Origin: Sandaracinaceae bacterium
GTDB taxonomy: Bacteria > Myxococcota_A > Polyangia > Polyangiales > Sandaracinaceae
Length of the DNA stretch: 45,726 nucleotides
Assembly: GCA_040218145.1 (NCBI GenBank)
Contig: JAVJQK010000069.1
Location: forward strand, 1 to 45,726
Reading direction: 5' to 3'
Shown here: in pieces, positions 28,679 to 36,084 of the stretch
Layout: each line of letters opens with the position of its first letter
Numbering within the stretch: the first letter of the stretch is position 1
The notes under the pieces: model-generated
Database searches by the model: none
Seen by the model: only the letters and a program-made list of their open reading frames with translations
What the model was told of the DNA's origin: nothing
Program-made: the position numbers and the translations under genes

Positions 28679-29752
28679 GTGGACTCCGAGCACGTGGACA
28701 TGCCCGACGGATCGCGCCTGGAAGGCGTCGAGCCGGCGCTCGATCCGCTCTGCGCCGCGCACCCTCACGCGCGCGCCACGGGCACCTGCCCGCGCTGCGG
28801 CGACAACGTCTGCGCGCGCTGCGTCGATCCCTCCGCGCGGGGCCAGGCCGCGGGCGCGTGCGCTGCGTGTCGGCGCAAGCTCGGCAAGGACACCATCGAG
28901 CCGTGGCAGGGCGCCATCGCGCTCGTCGTCGGTGGCATCGCCGCGCAGCTCGCGGGCGCCTCGGTGTTCGTGGTGGGCGTCTTCTGGCTCATGGCCGACG
29001 GCCAGGCCGCCGACCCGGTGGCGATGCAGGAGAGGCTGCTGGGCTCCTTCTGGGTGCTCGGGCCCTCGATCTTCCTGACCGGGCTCACCATGTTCCTCGT
29101 CGGCGTGGCCACCCCGTGGCTCGCCAAGGCGCGGCTGAAGACGGCGCTCGGCCTGCGCGGGGCGCCGTGGCCCGTGTTCATCGCGGCGCCGCTCGGCATC
29201 GTCGCGCTCGGCCCGACCAGCGATCTCGCGCGCACGCTGATGGTCGAGTACCTCCCGAGCTGGACCCTCGGCAGCCTCGACAGCCTCAACGAGGTCGCCC
29301 GATCCGCGCCGCTCTGGGCGATCGTGCCCGCCATGGCGTTCGTGCCCGGCATCGCCGAGGAGACCCTCTTCCGGGGCATGTTCCAGCGCAGCATCCGCGC
29401 GCCCTTGCTCGCGCTCGTGCTCTCCGCGGTGCTCTTCGCGGCCTACCACATGGACCCGCACCACGTGGCCGCGGTGCTCCCCCTCGGCTTCTACCTCGCG
29501 TGGCTCGGCCAGCGCACGGGCAGCCTCTACGTGCCCATCGTCGCCCACATCGTGAACAACACGGCGGCCGTGGTGGGCTCGCGCTACCTGCCCGAGAACC
29601 AGCCGAGCATCCTCGAGGAGTGGTGGTACGTGCCCATCGGCTGGCTGATCGCCGCCGGATGCGTCGGCGTGATCGTCTACGCCACCCGGCGCCGCGCCGC
29701 GGCCGTCGAGCCGGCCCTCGAGCCCGCGCTCGCCCCGCTGCCAGGCGAGTAA
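28679..29752 (+). CDS. CPBP-family intramembrane metalloprotease with N-terminal zinc finger
   Basis: A 357-residue protein. The N-terminal 70 residues carry a B-box-like zinc-binding pattern (CAAH, CPRCG, CARC, CAAC). Several membrane helices follow from about 77. The CPBP (Abi, Rce1-like) motifs are EETLFRG (227-233), a conserved His (257, AAYH) and HIVNN (290-294). The family cleaves membrane-associated or prenylated peptides, or acts in bacteriocin self-immunity; the substrate here is unknown. The start is GTG at 28679; an ATG at 28700 would lose only seven residues. Zinc finger plus CPBP occurs in other myxobacterial proteins, to my recollection. Confidence 0.82.
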   Translation: MDSEHVDMPDGSRLEGVEPALDPLCAAHPHARATGTCPRCGDNVCARCVDPSARGQAAGACAACRRKLGKDTIEPWQGAIALVVGGIAAQLAGASVFVVGVFWLMADGQAADPVAMQERLLGSFWVLGPSIFLTGLTMFLVGVATPWLAKARLKTALGLRGAPWPVFIAAPLGIVALGPTSDLARTLMVEYLPSWTLGSLDSLNEVARSAPLWAIVPAMAFVPGIAEETLFRGMFQRSIRAPLLALVLSAVLFAAYHMDPHHVAAVLPLGFYLAWLGQRTGSLYVPIVAHIVNNTAAVVGSRYLPENQPSILEEWWYVPIGWLIAAGCVGVIVYATRRRAAAVEPALEPALAPLPGE

Positions 29753-29897
29753 GGACGCTCTTCGTCTCATCGTTCGGCCGAGGGCGCTCGTGCTCTCGTC
29801 GTGAGTGATGGAGCCCGTGGGCTCGCGGACGCGTGAAGAGAGCCCACGGAACGCGTTTTCGCGCCGGCTCGGTGCCGCGTTCCTGCCCCGCCGCCGC

Positions 29898-30120
29898 GTC
29901 CGCCACCGGGTCCGCCGCCGGGTCCGCCGCCGGGTCCGCCACCCCCCCGGCTCCGCGCCCGCCTCCGCCACCGCGTCCGCCACCGCGTCCGCCGCCGCGT
30001 CCGCCACCGCGTCCGCCACCGCGTCCGCCGCCGCGTCCGCCACCGCGTCCGCCACCGCGTCCGCCACCGCGTCCGCCACCGCGTCCGCCACCGCGTCCGC
30101 CGCCGCCGCCGCGTCCGCTA
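29898..30120. repeat. 12-mer tandem array (GTCCGCC[A/G]CCG[C/G])
   Basis: Three units of GTCCGCCRCCGG run from 29898, then after a short break eleven consecutive 12-base units of GTCCGCC(A/G)CCGC occupy 29975-30106, with one more at 30113. Copies differ mainly at one purine. Translated frames give only Arg-Pro or Ala-Asp/Val low-complexity sequence, so I do not call a gene. It lies in a 631-base stretch (29753-30383) with no recognisable gene. Confidence 0.93.
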
Positions 30121-30144
30121 CCGTCTCGGCCGCTGCACCGACCC

Positions 30145-30240
30145 GATCCCGATCCCGATCCCGATCCCGATCCCGATCCCGATCCCGGTCCCGATGCCGA
30201 ACCCGAACCCGAACCCGAACCCGAACCCGAACCCGAACCC
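30145..30240. repeat. Compound hexamer array, 7x GATCCC then 7x GAACCC
   Basis: Sixteen hexamers in perfect phase: seven GATCCC (30145-30186), GGTCCC, GATGCC, then seven GAACCC (30199-30240). In one forward frame this reads Asp-Pro repeats switching to Glu-Pro repeats, a pattern seen in protein linkers, but the frame has no domain on either side and runs into the oppositely oriented oxygenase gene. Confidence 0.93.
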
Positions 30241-30320
30241 GTGTCGCCCGTCCCGCCGCTCCCGCGCGCTCCTACCCGGACCTCACGCAGCTCAGCCGCA
30301 GGCTCTGGAGAGCCGCGGGC

Positions 30321-30350
30321 AAGGGCAGGGGCAAGGGCAAAGGCAAGGGG
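30321..30350. repeat. Short AAGGGC-type hexamer run
   Basis: Five hexamers (AAGGGC, AGGGGC, AAGGGC, AAAGGC, AAGGGG) end directly at the hairpin that follows the oxygenase gene. It is the third repeat type in this intergenic block. Confidence 0.7.
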
Positions 30351-30374
30351 AGCAGGGCGCTCTCGCGCCCTGCT
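30351..30374 (-). terminator. Hairpin after the 2-oxoglutarate oxygenase gene
   Basis: AGCAGGGCGC at 30351-30360 pairs perfectly with GCGCCCTGCT at 30365-30374 across a 4-base loop. It lies 10 bases past the oxygenase stop. On the minus strand it is followed by CCCCTTGCC rather than a T-run, so it may be an imperfect intrinsic terminator or an RNA-stabilising hairpin. Confidence 0.55.
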
Positions 30375-30383
30375 CAGCCCTGC

Positions 30384-31214
30384 TCAGCGCTGGCCGAGGA
30401 CCGCGCGGACGCGGTCTCGGACCGAGCGGACGCGGCGCCTCGCCTCGCGCACGGAGTGGCGGGCGCGCTCGGCGGGCATCAGCACGTACTTCTTGAAGCG
30501 CTCCTCGGGGCGGGCGCGGAAGACCGTGCTGTGGTTCTCGCCGGTGTACCCGGGAGGGGCCTCGCGCGTGTAGTAGTACGTCGCGAAGGACTGGCGCACG
30601 ACGTCCGCCGGGCAGGTGACCGGCTCGACGCCGTGGTAGCTGGTCTCGCTCGTCTCGAAGATCACGCAGCGGTTCATGACCGGCTCGAACGCGTGGTGGC
30701 GGACCGAGACGCGCTCGTCCCAGAGCTCGACCGCGCCGCCCCACTGCCGCTCCCACTTCGGGTTGAGGTAGAGCAGGAGGTTCAGGCGGCGGTGGATCTT
30801 CTTCTCGGGGAGGAAGTTGAAATCGACGTGCACGTCGAGCCGCCCGCGGGGGCCGGTGATGTGCATGCCGCCGCCGGCGAGGGTGGCGTCGGCGAGCAGG
30901 AGCTGGATGCCCGTGATGGCCTCGAGCGCCTCGAGGAACTCCGGCGCGGCGAGCATGGCGTTCAGCTCGGCCACCGGGTCGGGGAAGCGCGACGCGTCCG
31001 TGATCTGGATCTTGCGGTACTCGTTGACCGCCTCGAACTGCCGCCCCATCGCGTCGGCCTCTTCGAACGACGGGTAGCTGGCGGCGACCCTTCGCGCGAA
31101 GGCGTCGTCCAGGAAACCGTCGATCTTCACGTGCGGGAAGGGCTTCGCGTTCTGGTATTCCCGAGCGAGTCGGTCCACGTCCAGGGATTGCATCATGGCG
31201 ATGGTGCCTACCAT
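30384..31214 (-). CDS. 2-oxoglutarate/Fe(II)-dependent oxygenase (prolyl 4-hydroxylase-like)
   Basis: A 276-residue cytoplasmic protein. The iron-binding facial triad is visible as HVD (His129, Asp131) and His194 in SYHGVEP, with Arg207 (RQSFATYYY) as the likely 2-oxoglutarate contact. Before it, GGGMHITGPRGRLD is typical of the family. These enzymes hydroxylate free or carrier-bound amino acids, small molecules or sugars. The C-terminal 40 residues are Arg-rich and may be disordered. The start at ATG 31214 leaves 137 bases to the divergent GNAT-like gene, so the two may share regulation. It marks the left end of the candidate pathway; the exact substrate is unknown. Confidence 0.85.
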   Translation of the reverse strand: MVGTIAMMQSLDVDRLAREYQNAKPFPHVKIDGFLDDAFARRVAASYPSFEEADAMGRQFEAVNEYRKIQITDASRFPDPVAELNAMLAAPEFLEALEAITGIQLLLADATLAGGGMHITGPRGRLDVHVDFNFLPEKKIHRRLNLLLYLNPKWERQWGGAVELWDERVSVRHHAFEPVMNRCVIFETSETSYHGVEPVTCPADVVRQSFATYYYTREAPPGYTGENHSTVFRARPEERFKKYVLMPAERARHSVREARRRVRSVRDRVRAVLGQR

Positions 31215-31350
31215 GAGAACAAGGTACGGGCTCGTCCTGGCGGTCTCCCCTGCGTTGCGGAGGAGTCACCGATGCGGTACGCGCGCCGTAGCGAATTGTC
31301 AGTGGCCGAATGACACACGTCACTCGAGTCACGCGAAGCAGGGAGGCGCC
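31215..31350. promoter_or_regulatory. Divergent promoter region with repeated GTCAC words
   Basis: This 136-base region should hold promoters for the leftward oxygenase and the rightward GNAT-like gene. GTCAC occurs at 31265-31269, 31319-31323 and 31328-31332; the last two flank TCGA and include the palindrome ACTCGAGT. A strong Shine-Dalgarno GGGAGG lies just before the GTG at 31351. Regulator binding is a guess. Confidence 0.4.
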
Positions 31351-32499
31351 GTGGCGATCCAGATCGTTCCGCACACCGAGGAGAGGAAGCCGCTCGTCGA
31401 AGCGTTCAACGCGAAGATGCACGGTGGGGGTTCGCAGTATGGCTTCTACGTGGAGCCGACCCCGCGATGGATCCCCAAGCGCGAAGGGCAGAAGGTCTGG
31501 CGCGAGCTCTACCTCGCCGTGAGGAGCGGCAAGGACGGCGACCAGGAGGTCGTGGGCGGCTACGCGCTCAAGCCGCAGGTCTGGCTCGTCGACGGCCAGG
31601 AGCACCTCGTGGCCGACTGGCAGGGCCCGTTCAGCCTCGGCGCCATCGACAACAAGTACGCCGCGATGGGGCTGCGAATGGTCCGCGACATGCTCAAGAA
31701 GCAGCCGCTGATCTACAGCTGGGGCCACGGCGGCGAGGACGAGCCCATCGTCCGGATGCTCCGCAAGATGGGCTGGCTGCTCCACGAGACGCCGTTCCTG
31801 TTCCGGATCTGCAAGCCGAAGAACTTCCTGACGAAGAACGCCTACCTCCGCGAGGACGGCAAGAAGGCGCTCGCGCAGGACTTCCTGGCCTACTCGGGCC
31901 TCGGCTTCCTCGGGCTGCACACGATGCACGCGGCGCTCCGCGTCAGGTCCCTCAAGCTCCGCTTCGAGGCGCAGTCCGAGGTGGTCCCCCAGCTCGGGCC
32001 CTGGGCCGACGAGCTGTGGGAGAAGGCCAAGGACGCCTATCGGGCCATCGCGGTGCGCGACGCGGACACCATGAACGCGCTCGCGTCTCCGCAGCACGAC
32101 CACGACGAGTGGCCGGAGCCGGTGCGGCTGCGCGTCCGCAAGGACGGACGCGACATCGGCTGGGCCATCGTGCTCGAGCGTCAGCAGAAGGGGAACGCTC
32201 GGTTCGGGGACATGCGGATGGGCATGATCGCCGACTACTTCGCCCACCCCGACGACGCGGCCGAGGTGATCCACGCTGCGTTCGCTCACCTCCGCGATCT
32301 CGGCGTCGACATGGTCATGGCCAACCAGTCCCACCCGAAATGGATCGCCGGCTTCGAGGACGCGGGCTTCCTCAAGGTGGACAAGCGCCGCATCTTCTGC
32401 GCGTCTCCGGAGCTCGAGAAGGTCCTGAAACCCTGGACGGAAACGCGCGAGGGGCTGTTCCTCTCGAACATGGATGGGCACGGCCCGATGGGCATCTGA
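31351..32499 (+). CDS. GNAT-like acyltransferase (two GNAT-type halves)
   Basis: A 382-residue cytoplasmic protein. The first half (about 10-160) has a GNAT-like course with QYGFYVEPTPRWIP, VVGGYALKPQVWLVDG and an acyl-CoA-loop-like NKYAAMGLRMVRDM followed by YSWGHGG. The second half (about 230-375) repeats the theme with DIGWAIVLERQ, MGMIADYFAHPDD and FEDAGFLKVDKRRIF. This resembles the two-domain FemAB/GNAT-type transferases. The start is GTG 31351, with GGGAGG four bases before it. Transfer of an acyl or aminoacyl group from CoA or a carrier to an acceptor is the expected activity; the acceptor is unknown. It opens a rightward run that continues through the diiron oxygenase, acyl carrier protein and adenylation genes. 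Confidence 0.72.
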   Translation: MAIQIVPHTEERKPLVEAFNAKMHGGGSQYGFYVEPTPRWIPKREGQKVWRELYLAVRSGKDGDQEVVGGYALKPQVWLVDGQEHLVADWQGPFSLGAIDNKYAAMGLRMVRDMLKKQPLIYSWGHGGEDEPIVRMLRKMGWLLHETPFLFRICKPKNFLTKNAYLREDGKKALAQDFLAYSGLGFLGLHTMHAALRVRSLKLRFEAQSEVVPQLGPWADELWEKAKDAYRAIAVRDADTMNALASPQHDHDEWPEPVRLRVRKDGRDIGWAIVLERQQKGNARFGDMRMGMIADYFAHPDDAAEVIHAAFAHLRDLGVDMVMANQSHPKWIAGFEDAGFLKVDKRRIFCASPELEKVLKPWTETREGLFLSNMDGHGPMGI

Positions 32500-32674
32500 A
32501 GCTCCCCCGACCGGAGCTCCCCGAACGAGGCCGCGCGGGTCCTTGTTCGCGGAGCCCTCCCGAACCCAGGGTTTCGACCGGGCTACGTTGCACGACGACG
32601 CATCCCGCCTAGATTCACCACCCCGGGAACGCGCTGTCGCGCCCGGTCGTAGAAGGACCCAGGGAGTCGAAACG

Positions 32675-33550
32675 ATGGAGACCGCATCCGAGCTGGCCGT
32701 GCGCCTCACCAAGCTGTCGCGCGAGCAATTCTGGAACGTCTACACGGAGTTCGACTGGCCCGAGGCGCTCTCGGGCGAGCGATACTGCATGAAGCCGGAG
32801 CTCATCTCGATCTACGGGACCGAGCTCTGGGACGAGCTCGACGAGGCGCAGCGCATGCGGCTCAGCCTCTACGAGATCGGCAACTTCTTCAGCCTCACGC
32901 TCCAGGGCGAGCGTCCGCTCGTGGCGGGGCTCAGCGACCGCCTCTACTCGAAGAAGGTCACGGAGGAGGCGACCGAGTACCTCCACCACTTCATCGACGA
33001 AGAGAACAAGCACATGATCATGTTCGGGGTCTTCCTCCAGAAGTATCTGGGGAAGGTCTACCCGGAGAAGAAGATCGTGCTCGACCGCGAGTACTCCAAG
33101 GGCGAAGAGGAGCTCGCGTTCTTCTGCAAGGTGATGGTCGTCGAGGAGCTGGGCGACTACTACAACGTCAAGATGATGCTCGATGACGAGATCGAGCCGA
33201 TCGTCAAGCAGGTGAACTGGGTCCATCACCGCGACGAGTCGCGTCACCTCGGCTTCGGCCGTCGCCACCTCACGGAGCTCGCCGAGCAGTGGCTGCCCGT
33301 GTGGGACGACGCGACCAAGGCCCGCTTCAGCGACTGGCTCGGCGCGTACATCAAGTCGAGCTGGAGCGACTTCTACAACCCGAAGATGTACGACGACGCT
33401 GGCATGCGCGACGTCGCGGGCACCGGCTACCAGATCCGGAAGATGGCGCTGGCCCACCCGGCGACGGCCGCGCACCGGGCGAAGGCGAGCAAGAAGCTGG
33501 TGAACATCTTCCTGCGGCTGGGGCTGCTGCAAGAGCAGCCTGATCTCTGA
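32675..33550 (+). CDS. AurF-like diiron oxygenase
   Basis: A 291-residue protein with the ligand pattern of AurF-type p-aminobenzoate N-oxygenases: Glu67 (LYEIGN), ExxH at 110-113 (ENKH), Glu157/158 (VVEE) and HxxxExxH at 184-191 (HRDESRH). These seven residues bind a non-haem diiron centre. AurF converts an aryl amine to a nitro group; relatives oxidise amines or aliphatic carbons, sometimes on carrier-bound substrates. Given the acyl carrier protein and adenylation enzyme downstream, oxidation of a tethered amino acid is a reasonable inference. ATG at 32675 with AGGGAG upstream. The 175-base gap to the GNAT-like gene could hold its own promoter. Confidence 0.88.
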   Translation: METASELAVRLTKLSREQFWNVYTEFDWPEALSGERYCMKPELISIYGTELWDELDEAQRMRLSLYEIGNFFSLTLQGERPLVAGLSDRLYSKKVTEEATEYLHHFIDEENKHMIMFGVFLQKYLGKVYPEKKIVLDREYSKGEEELAFFCKVMVVEELGDYYNVKMMLDDEIEPIVKQVNWVHHRDESRHLGFGRRHLTELAEQWLPVWDDATKARFSDWLGAYIKSSWSDFYNPKMYDDAGMRDVAGTGYQIRKMALAHPATAAHRAKASKKLVNIFLRLGLLQEQPDL

Positions 33551-33602
33551 GCCCAGCCAACGCTTGGCAAGCCGTGCGTGGCTCCTACCTGGTGAGGGAA
33601 CG

Positions 33603-33800
33603 ATGACGACCGAGGAGAACGCACACGTTCGGAAGCTGCAGGAGCGGGAGGAGAAGCGCCGCGAGGACGCCCCCTCTCGCGACGGCAGCCAAGGCTCCGA
33701 TTGGTCCGGCGAGCCGGCCGAGGACGCCGAGCGACGTCGTGGCACGGGGAGAGGGCTCGACGAGCCCGAGAAGGACACCCCGCCCGACGCGCTCGACTGA
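33603..33800 (+). CDS. Small hydrophilic hypothetical protein
   Basis: A 65-residue, highly charged protein (Arg/Glu/Asp/Gly-rich, no hydrophobic segment) that I do not recognise. It is probably disordered. The ATG at 33603 is preceded by GGTGAGGG, a good ribosome site, and lies 52 bases after the diiron oxygenase stop. Codon positions look GC-rich as in neighbours. It may be real but could be spurious. Confidence 0.5.
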   Translation: MTTEENAHVRKLQEREEKRREDAPSRDGSQGSDWSGEPAEDAERRRGTGRGLDEPEKDTPPDALD

Positions 33801-33830
33801 GCGAGTGCGCTCTCCCGCTGGGAGGCGCTG

Positions 33831-34136
33831 ATGACTCTTCGAATCTGGCTGGCGACGGCGACCTTCGCGAGCGCCCTCGCGCTCGTGGGCTGCGAAGACG
33901 CGGACATCCTCGAGAACCGTGACCCCGCGGCCGATCAGGCCGGGGAGCGGGCCGAGCACCTCGCCGAGGAGCGATCCGAGGCGGAGGGCGGAGACCCGAT
34001 CGACCAGGCCATCCACGAGGAGGTAGCCGAGGAGCGCGCCGAGCTGGCCGAGGACGTGGGCGCGGACCCCGAGGCGCTCGAGGAGACCGAGGCCGAGACC
34101 GCGGCCGAGCACCTGAACGAGGGCGGGTCTTACTGA
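33831..34136 (+). CDS. Small acidic lipoprotein
   Basis: A 101-residue lipoprotein: the signal peptide ends SALALVGC (Cys21) and the next residues (EDADILENRD) would place it past the inner membrane. The mature part is almost entirely Glu/Ala/Asp with heptad-like spacing (EHLAEERSEAEG, EEVAEERAELAED), so an acidic helix or coiled coil is likely. Family unknown. It starts at ATG 33831 after GGGAGGCG. It lies inside the rightward gene run between the diiron oxygenase and the acyl carrier protein. Confidence 0.65.
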   Translation: MTLRIWLATATFASALALVGCEDADILENRDPAADQAGERAEHLAEERSEAEGGDPIDQAIHEEVAEERAELAEDVGADPEALEETEAETAAEHLNEGGSY

Positions 34137-34201
34137 TGGAGCAGACCCGTGGCTTGCCCGTCAGTCAAAATGAGGCAGGCTCTGCCCGCTTCCGAGGCGA
34201 C

Positions 34202-34456
34202 ATGGACGAGCAGAACATCCGCAAGCAGCTCCGCGACTGGGTACTCGAGCACGCCAAGGCGCCCCCGCCCGGGGGAGACCTCACGGACACCACGCCGCTC
34301 CTCGAGACCGGCCTGATCTCCTCGCTCGACATCGTCGAGCTCGTGCTCTTCCTGGAAGAGCTGCGGGACGACGAGATCGATCCGGACGAGATCGAGCCCG
34401 AGGTCTTCACGAGCGTGGAGACGCTCTGGCAGGCGTTCTTCGCGTCGGCCGCGTAG
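34202..34456 (+). CDS. Free-standing acyl carrier protein
   Basis: An 84-residue four-helix carrier protein. The phosphopantetheine site is in ETGLISSLDIVEL; the modified residue should be Ser41. The usual Asp of the DSL motif is replaced by Ser (SSL). Helix II (LDIVELVLFLEEL) and helix III (EVFTSVETLW) look normal. It carries an acyl or aminoacyl thioester for neighbouring enzymes, most likely loaded by the adenylation enzyme 41 bases downstream. I chose ATG 34202; the frame upstream adds 22 residues with no helix and overlaps the lipoprotein gene. It may resemble the carrier proteins of exosortase-linked exopolysaccharide clusters, but no exosortase is here. Confidence 0.86.
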   Translation: MDEQNIRKQLRDWVLEHAKAPPPGGDLTDTTPLLETGLISSLDIVELVLFLEELRDDEIDPDEIEPEVFTSVETLWQAFFASAA

Positions 34457-34497
34457 CTGAGAGCGTCGGGCAGCGAAGAGGCAGAGAGGGGAAGCGC

Positions 34498-36084
34498 ATG
34501 ACGCGCACGTTGAGAGATGGATTCTTGGCTGCCGCGGAGCGCTTCCCCCAACGCGAGGCGCTGACCGTCGGCGAGCACCGGCTCACCTACGACCAGCTGT
34601 CGACGCTGGCGAGGCGCGTGGCGGCCACGCTCGACGCGCACGCGCCCTCCGGCGAGGGGAAGCTCACCGCCGTGTTCGGCCACCGTCACCCGAGCACCTT
34701 CGGCGGCGTGCTCGGCGGGCTGCTGCGCGGGCACGGCTACGTGCCGCTCAACCCCGCCTTCCCCATCGACCGCACGCGCGTGATGCTCCAGCGCTCGCGC
34801 TGTGACTGCGTGGTCGTGGACCCCACCGCGGTCGAGCAGATCGACGGGCTCCTCGAGGACGCCGAGCGCGATCTGGTGTTGCTCCTCCCGGACGCGGAGG
34901 ACGTCTCCGCCCACGCCGCGCGCCACCCCCGGCACACTTTCCTCGGCGCCGGCGACCTCGCGAGCGCGGACGCGTGTCGGCTCGGCGACGCGAGCCCGGA
35001 CGACGTCGCCTACCTCCTCTTCACCAGCGGGAGCACGGGCCGGCCGAAGGGCGTGATGGTCGCGCACCGCAACGTGAACGCCTTCGTCGACTACATGGTC
35101 GAGCGCTACTCGGTCACGGAGGAGGATCGCTTCAGCAACACCTTCGACCTCACGTTCGACCTGAGCGTCTTCGACATGTTCTGCGCGTGGGAGCGGGGCG
35201 CGTGCCTCTCTGTACCCACCGCGGCCCAGAAGATGTTCCCCGGGAAGTACGTCAAGAAAGAGGCGCTGACGGTGTGGTTCAGCGTGCCGTCGACGGGCGT
35301 GCTCATGAGCCGGCTCAAGATGCTCAAGGCGGACAGCTACCCGTCGCTCCGCTGGGCCCTGTTCTGCGGCGAAGCGCTGCCGGCCGACATCATGGAGCGC
35401 TTCGCGCTGGCCTCCCCGAACGCCGTCTGTGAGAACCTCTACGGGCCGACGGAGCTCACCATCGCCTGCACCTACTACCGCTGGGACCCGGAGCGCTCTC
35501 CCGCGGAGTGTCACCTCGGCGTGGTGCCCATCGGTGAGCCGTACCCGGGCATGGAGGTCCGCGTCGCCGATGAGCGGCAGGCGGAGGTCCCGCGCGGGGA
35601 GCCGGGCGAGCTGCTCATGACCGGCCCGCAGATGACGCCCGGTTACTGGGAGGACCCCGAGAAGACCGCGACCGCGTTCGTGGTCCCGCCCGGCGAGACG
35701 CGCACGTTCTACCGGACGGGGGATCGGGTGCGCTGGCCCGAGGGCGGGCCGATCGTCTATCTCGGCCGCGTCGACAACCAGATCAAGATCCAGGGCTACC
35801 GCGTGGAGCTCGGCGAGATCGAGGCCGTGCTGCGCGACGTGAGCGGCGCCGAGGTGGGCATCGCGGTCGGCTGGCCGGCTACCGCGAGCGGCGCCGACGG
35901 CGTGGTCGGCTTCGTCAACGCCCCGGACGGCGACGCCGCGGCGATCCTCGCGGCGGCGCGCGAGCGTCTGCCCGGATACATGCAGCCCTCGGCCGTGCAC
36001 CTCGTCGACCGCTTCCCGCTCAACGCGAACGGCAAGGTGGATCGCAAGGCGCTGCTCGAGCGCCTGAAGGGAGCCGAGAGCTGA
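34498..36084 (+). CDS. Stand-alone adenylation (AMP-forming acyl/aminoacyl ligase) enzyme
   Basis: A 528-residue adenylation enzyme. Core motifs: A3 LLFTSGSTGRPKG (173-185), A4 FDLTFDLSVFD, A5 NLYGPTE (313-319), A7 YRTGDR (405-410), A8 GRVDNQIKIQGYRVELGEIE, and A10 NGKVDRK with the catalytic Lys513. Asp221 lines up with the Asp that binds the alpha-amino group in NRPS domains, which favours an amino acid substrate. There are no condensation, thiolation or thioesterase domains, so it probably loads the carrier protein encoded just upstream, as DltA loads DltC. It starts with ATG at 34498. Its stop overlaps the deacetylase start by one base (TGATG). Confidence 0.88.
   Translation: MTRTLRDGFLAAAERFPQREALTVGEHRLTYDQLSTLARRVAATLDAHAPSGEGKLTAVFGHRHPSTFGGVLGGLLRGHGYVPLNPAFPIDRTRVMLQRSRCDCVVVDPTAVEQIDGLLEDAERDLVLLLPDAEDVSAHAARHPRHTFLGAGDLASADACRLGDASPDDVAYLLFTSGSTGRPKGVMVAHRNVNAFVDYMVERYSVTEEDRFSNTFDLTFDLSVFDMFCAWERGACLSVPTAAQKMFPGKYVKKEALTVWFSVPSTGVLMSRLKMLKADSYPSLRWALFCGEALPADIMERFALASPNAVCENLYGPTELTIACTYYRWDPERSPAECHLGVVPIGEPYPGMEVRVADERQAEVPRGEPGELLMTGPQMTPGYWEDPEKTATAFVVPPGETRTFYRTGDRVRWPEGGPIVYLGRVDNQIKIQGYRVELGEIEAVLRDVSGAEVGIAVGWPATASGADGVVGFVNAPDGDAAAILAAARERLPGYMQPSAVHLVDRFPLNANGKVDRKALLERLKGAES

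Noticed and set aside
29898-30240. CRISPR-like array.
   Set aside because: Units are 6 or 12 bases with no unique spacers and no cas gene is present.
29833-30573. Forward frame with Asp-Pro and Glu-Pro repeats, resembling a periplasmic linker protein.
   Set aside because: There is no domain before or after the repeats and it runs antisense into the 2-oxoglutarate oxygenase; best explained by the hexamer array.
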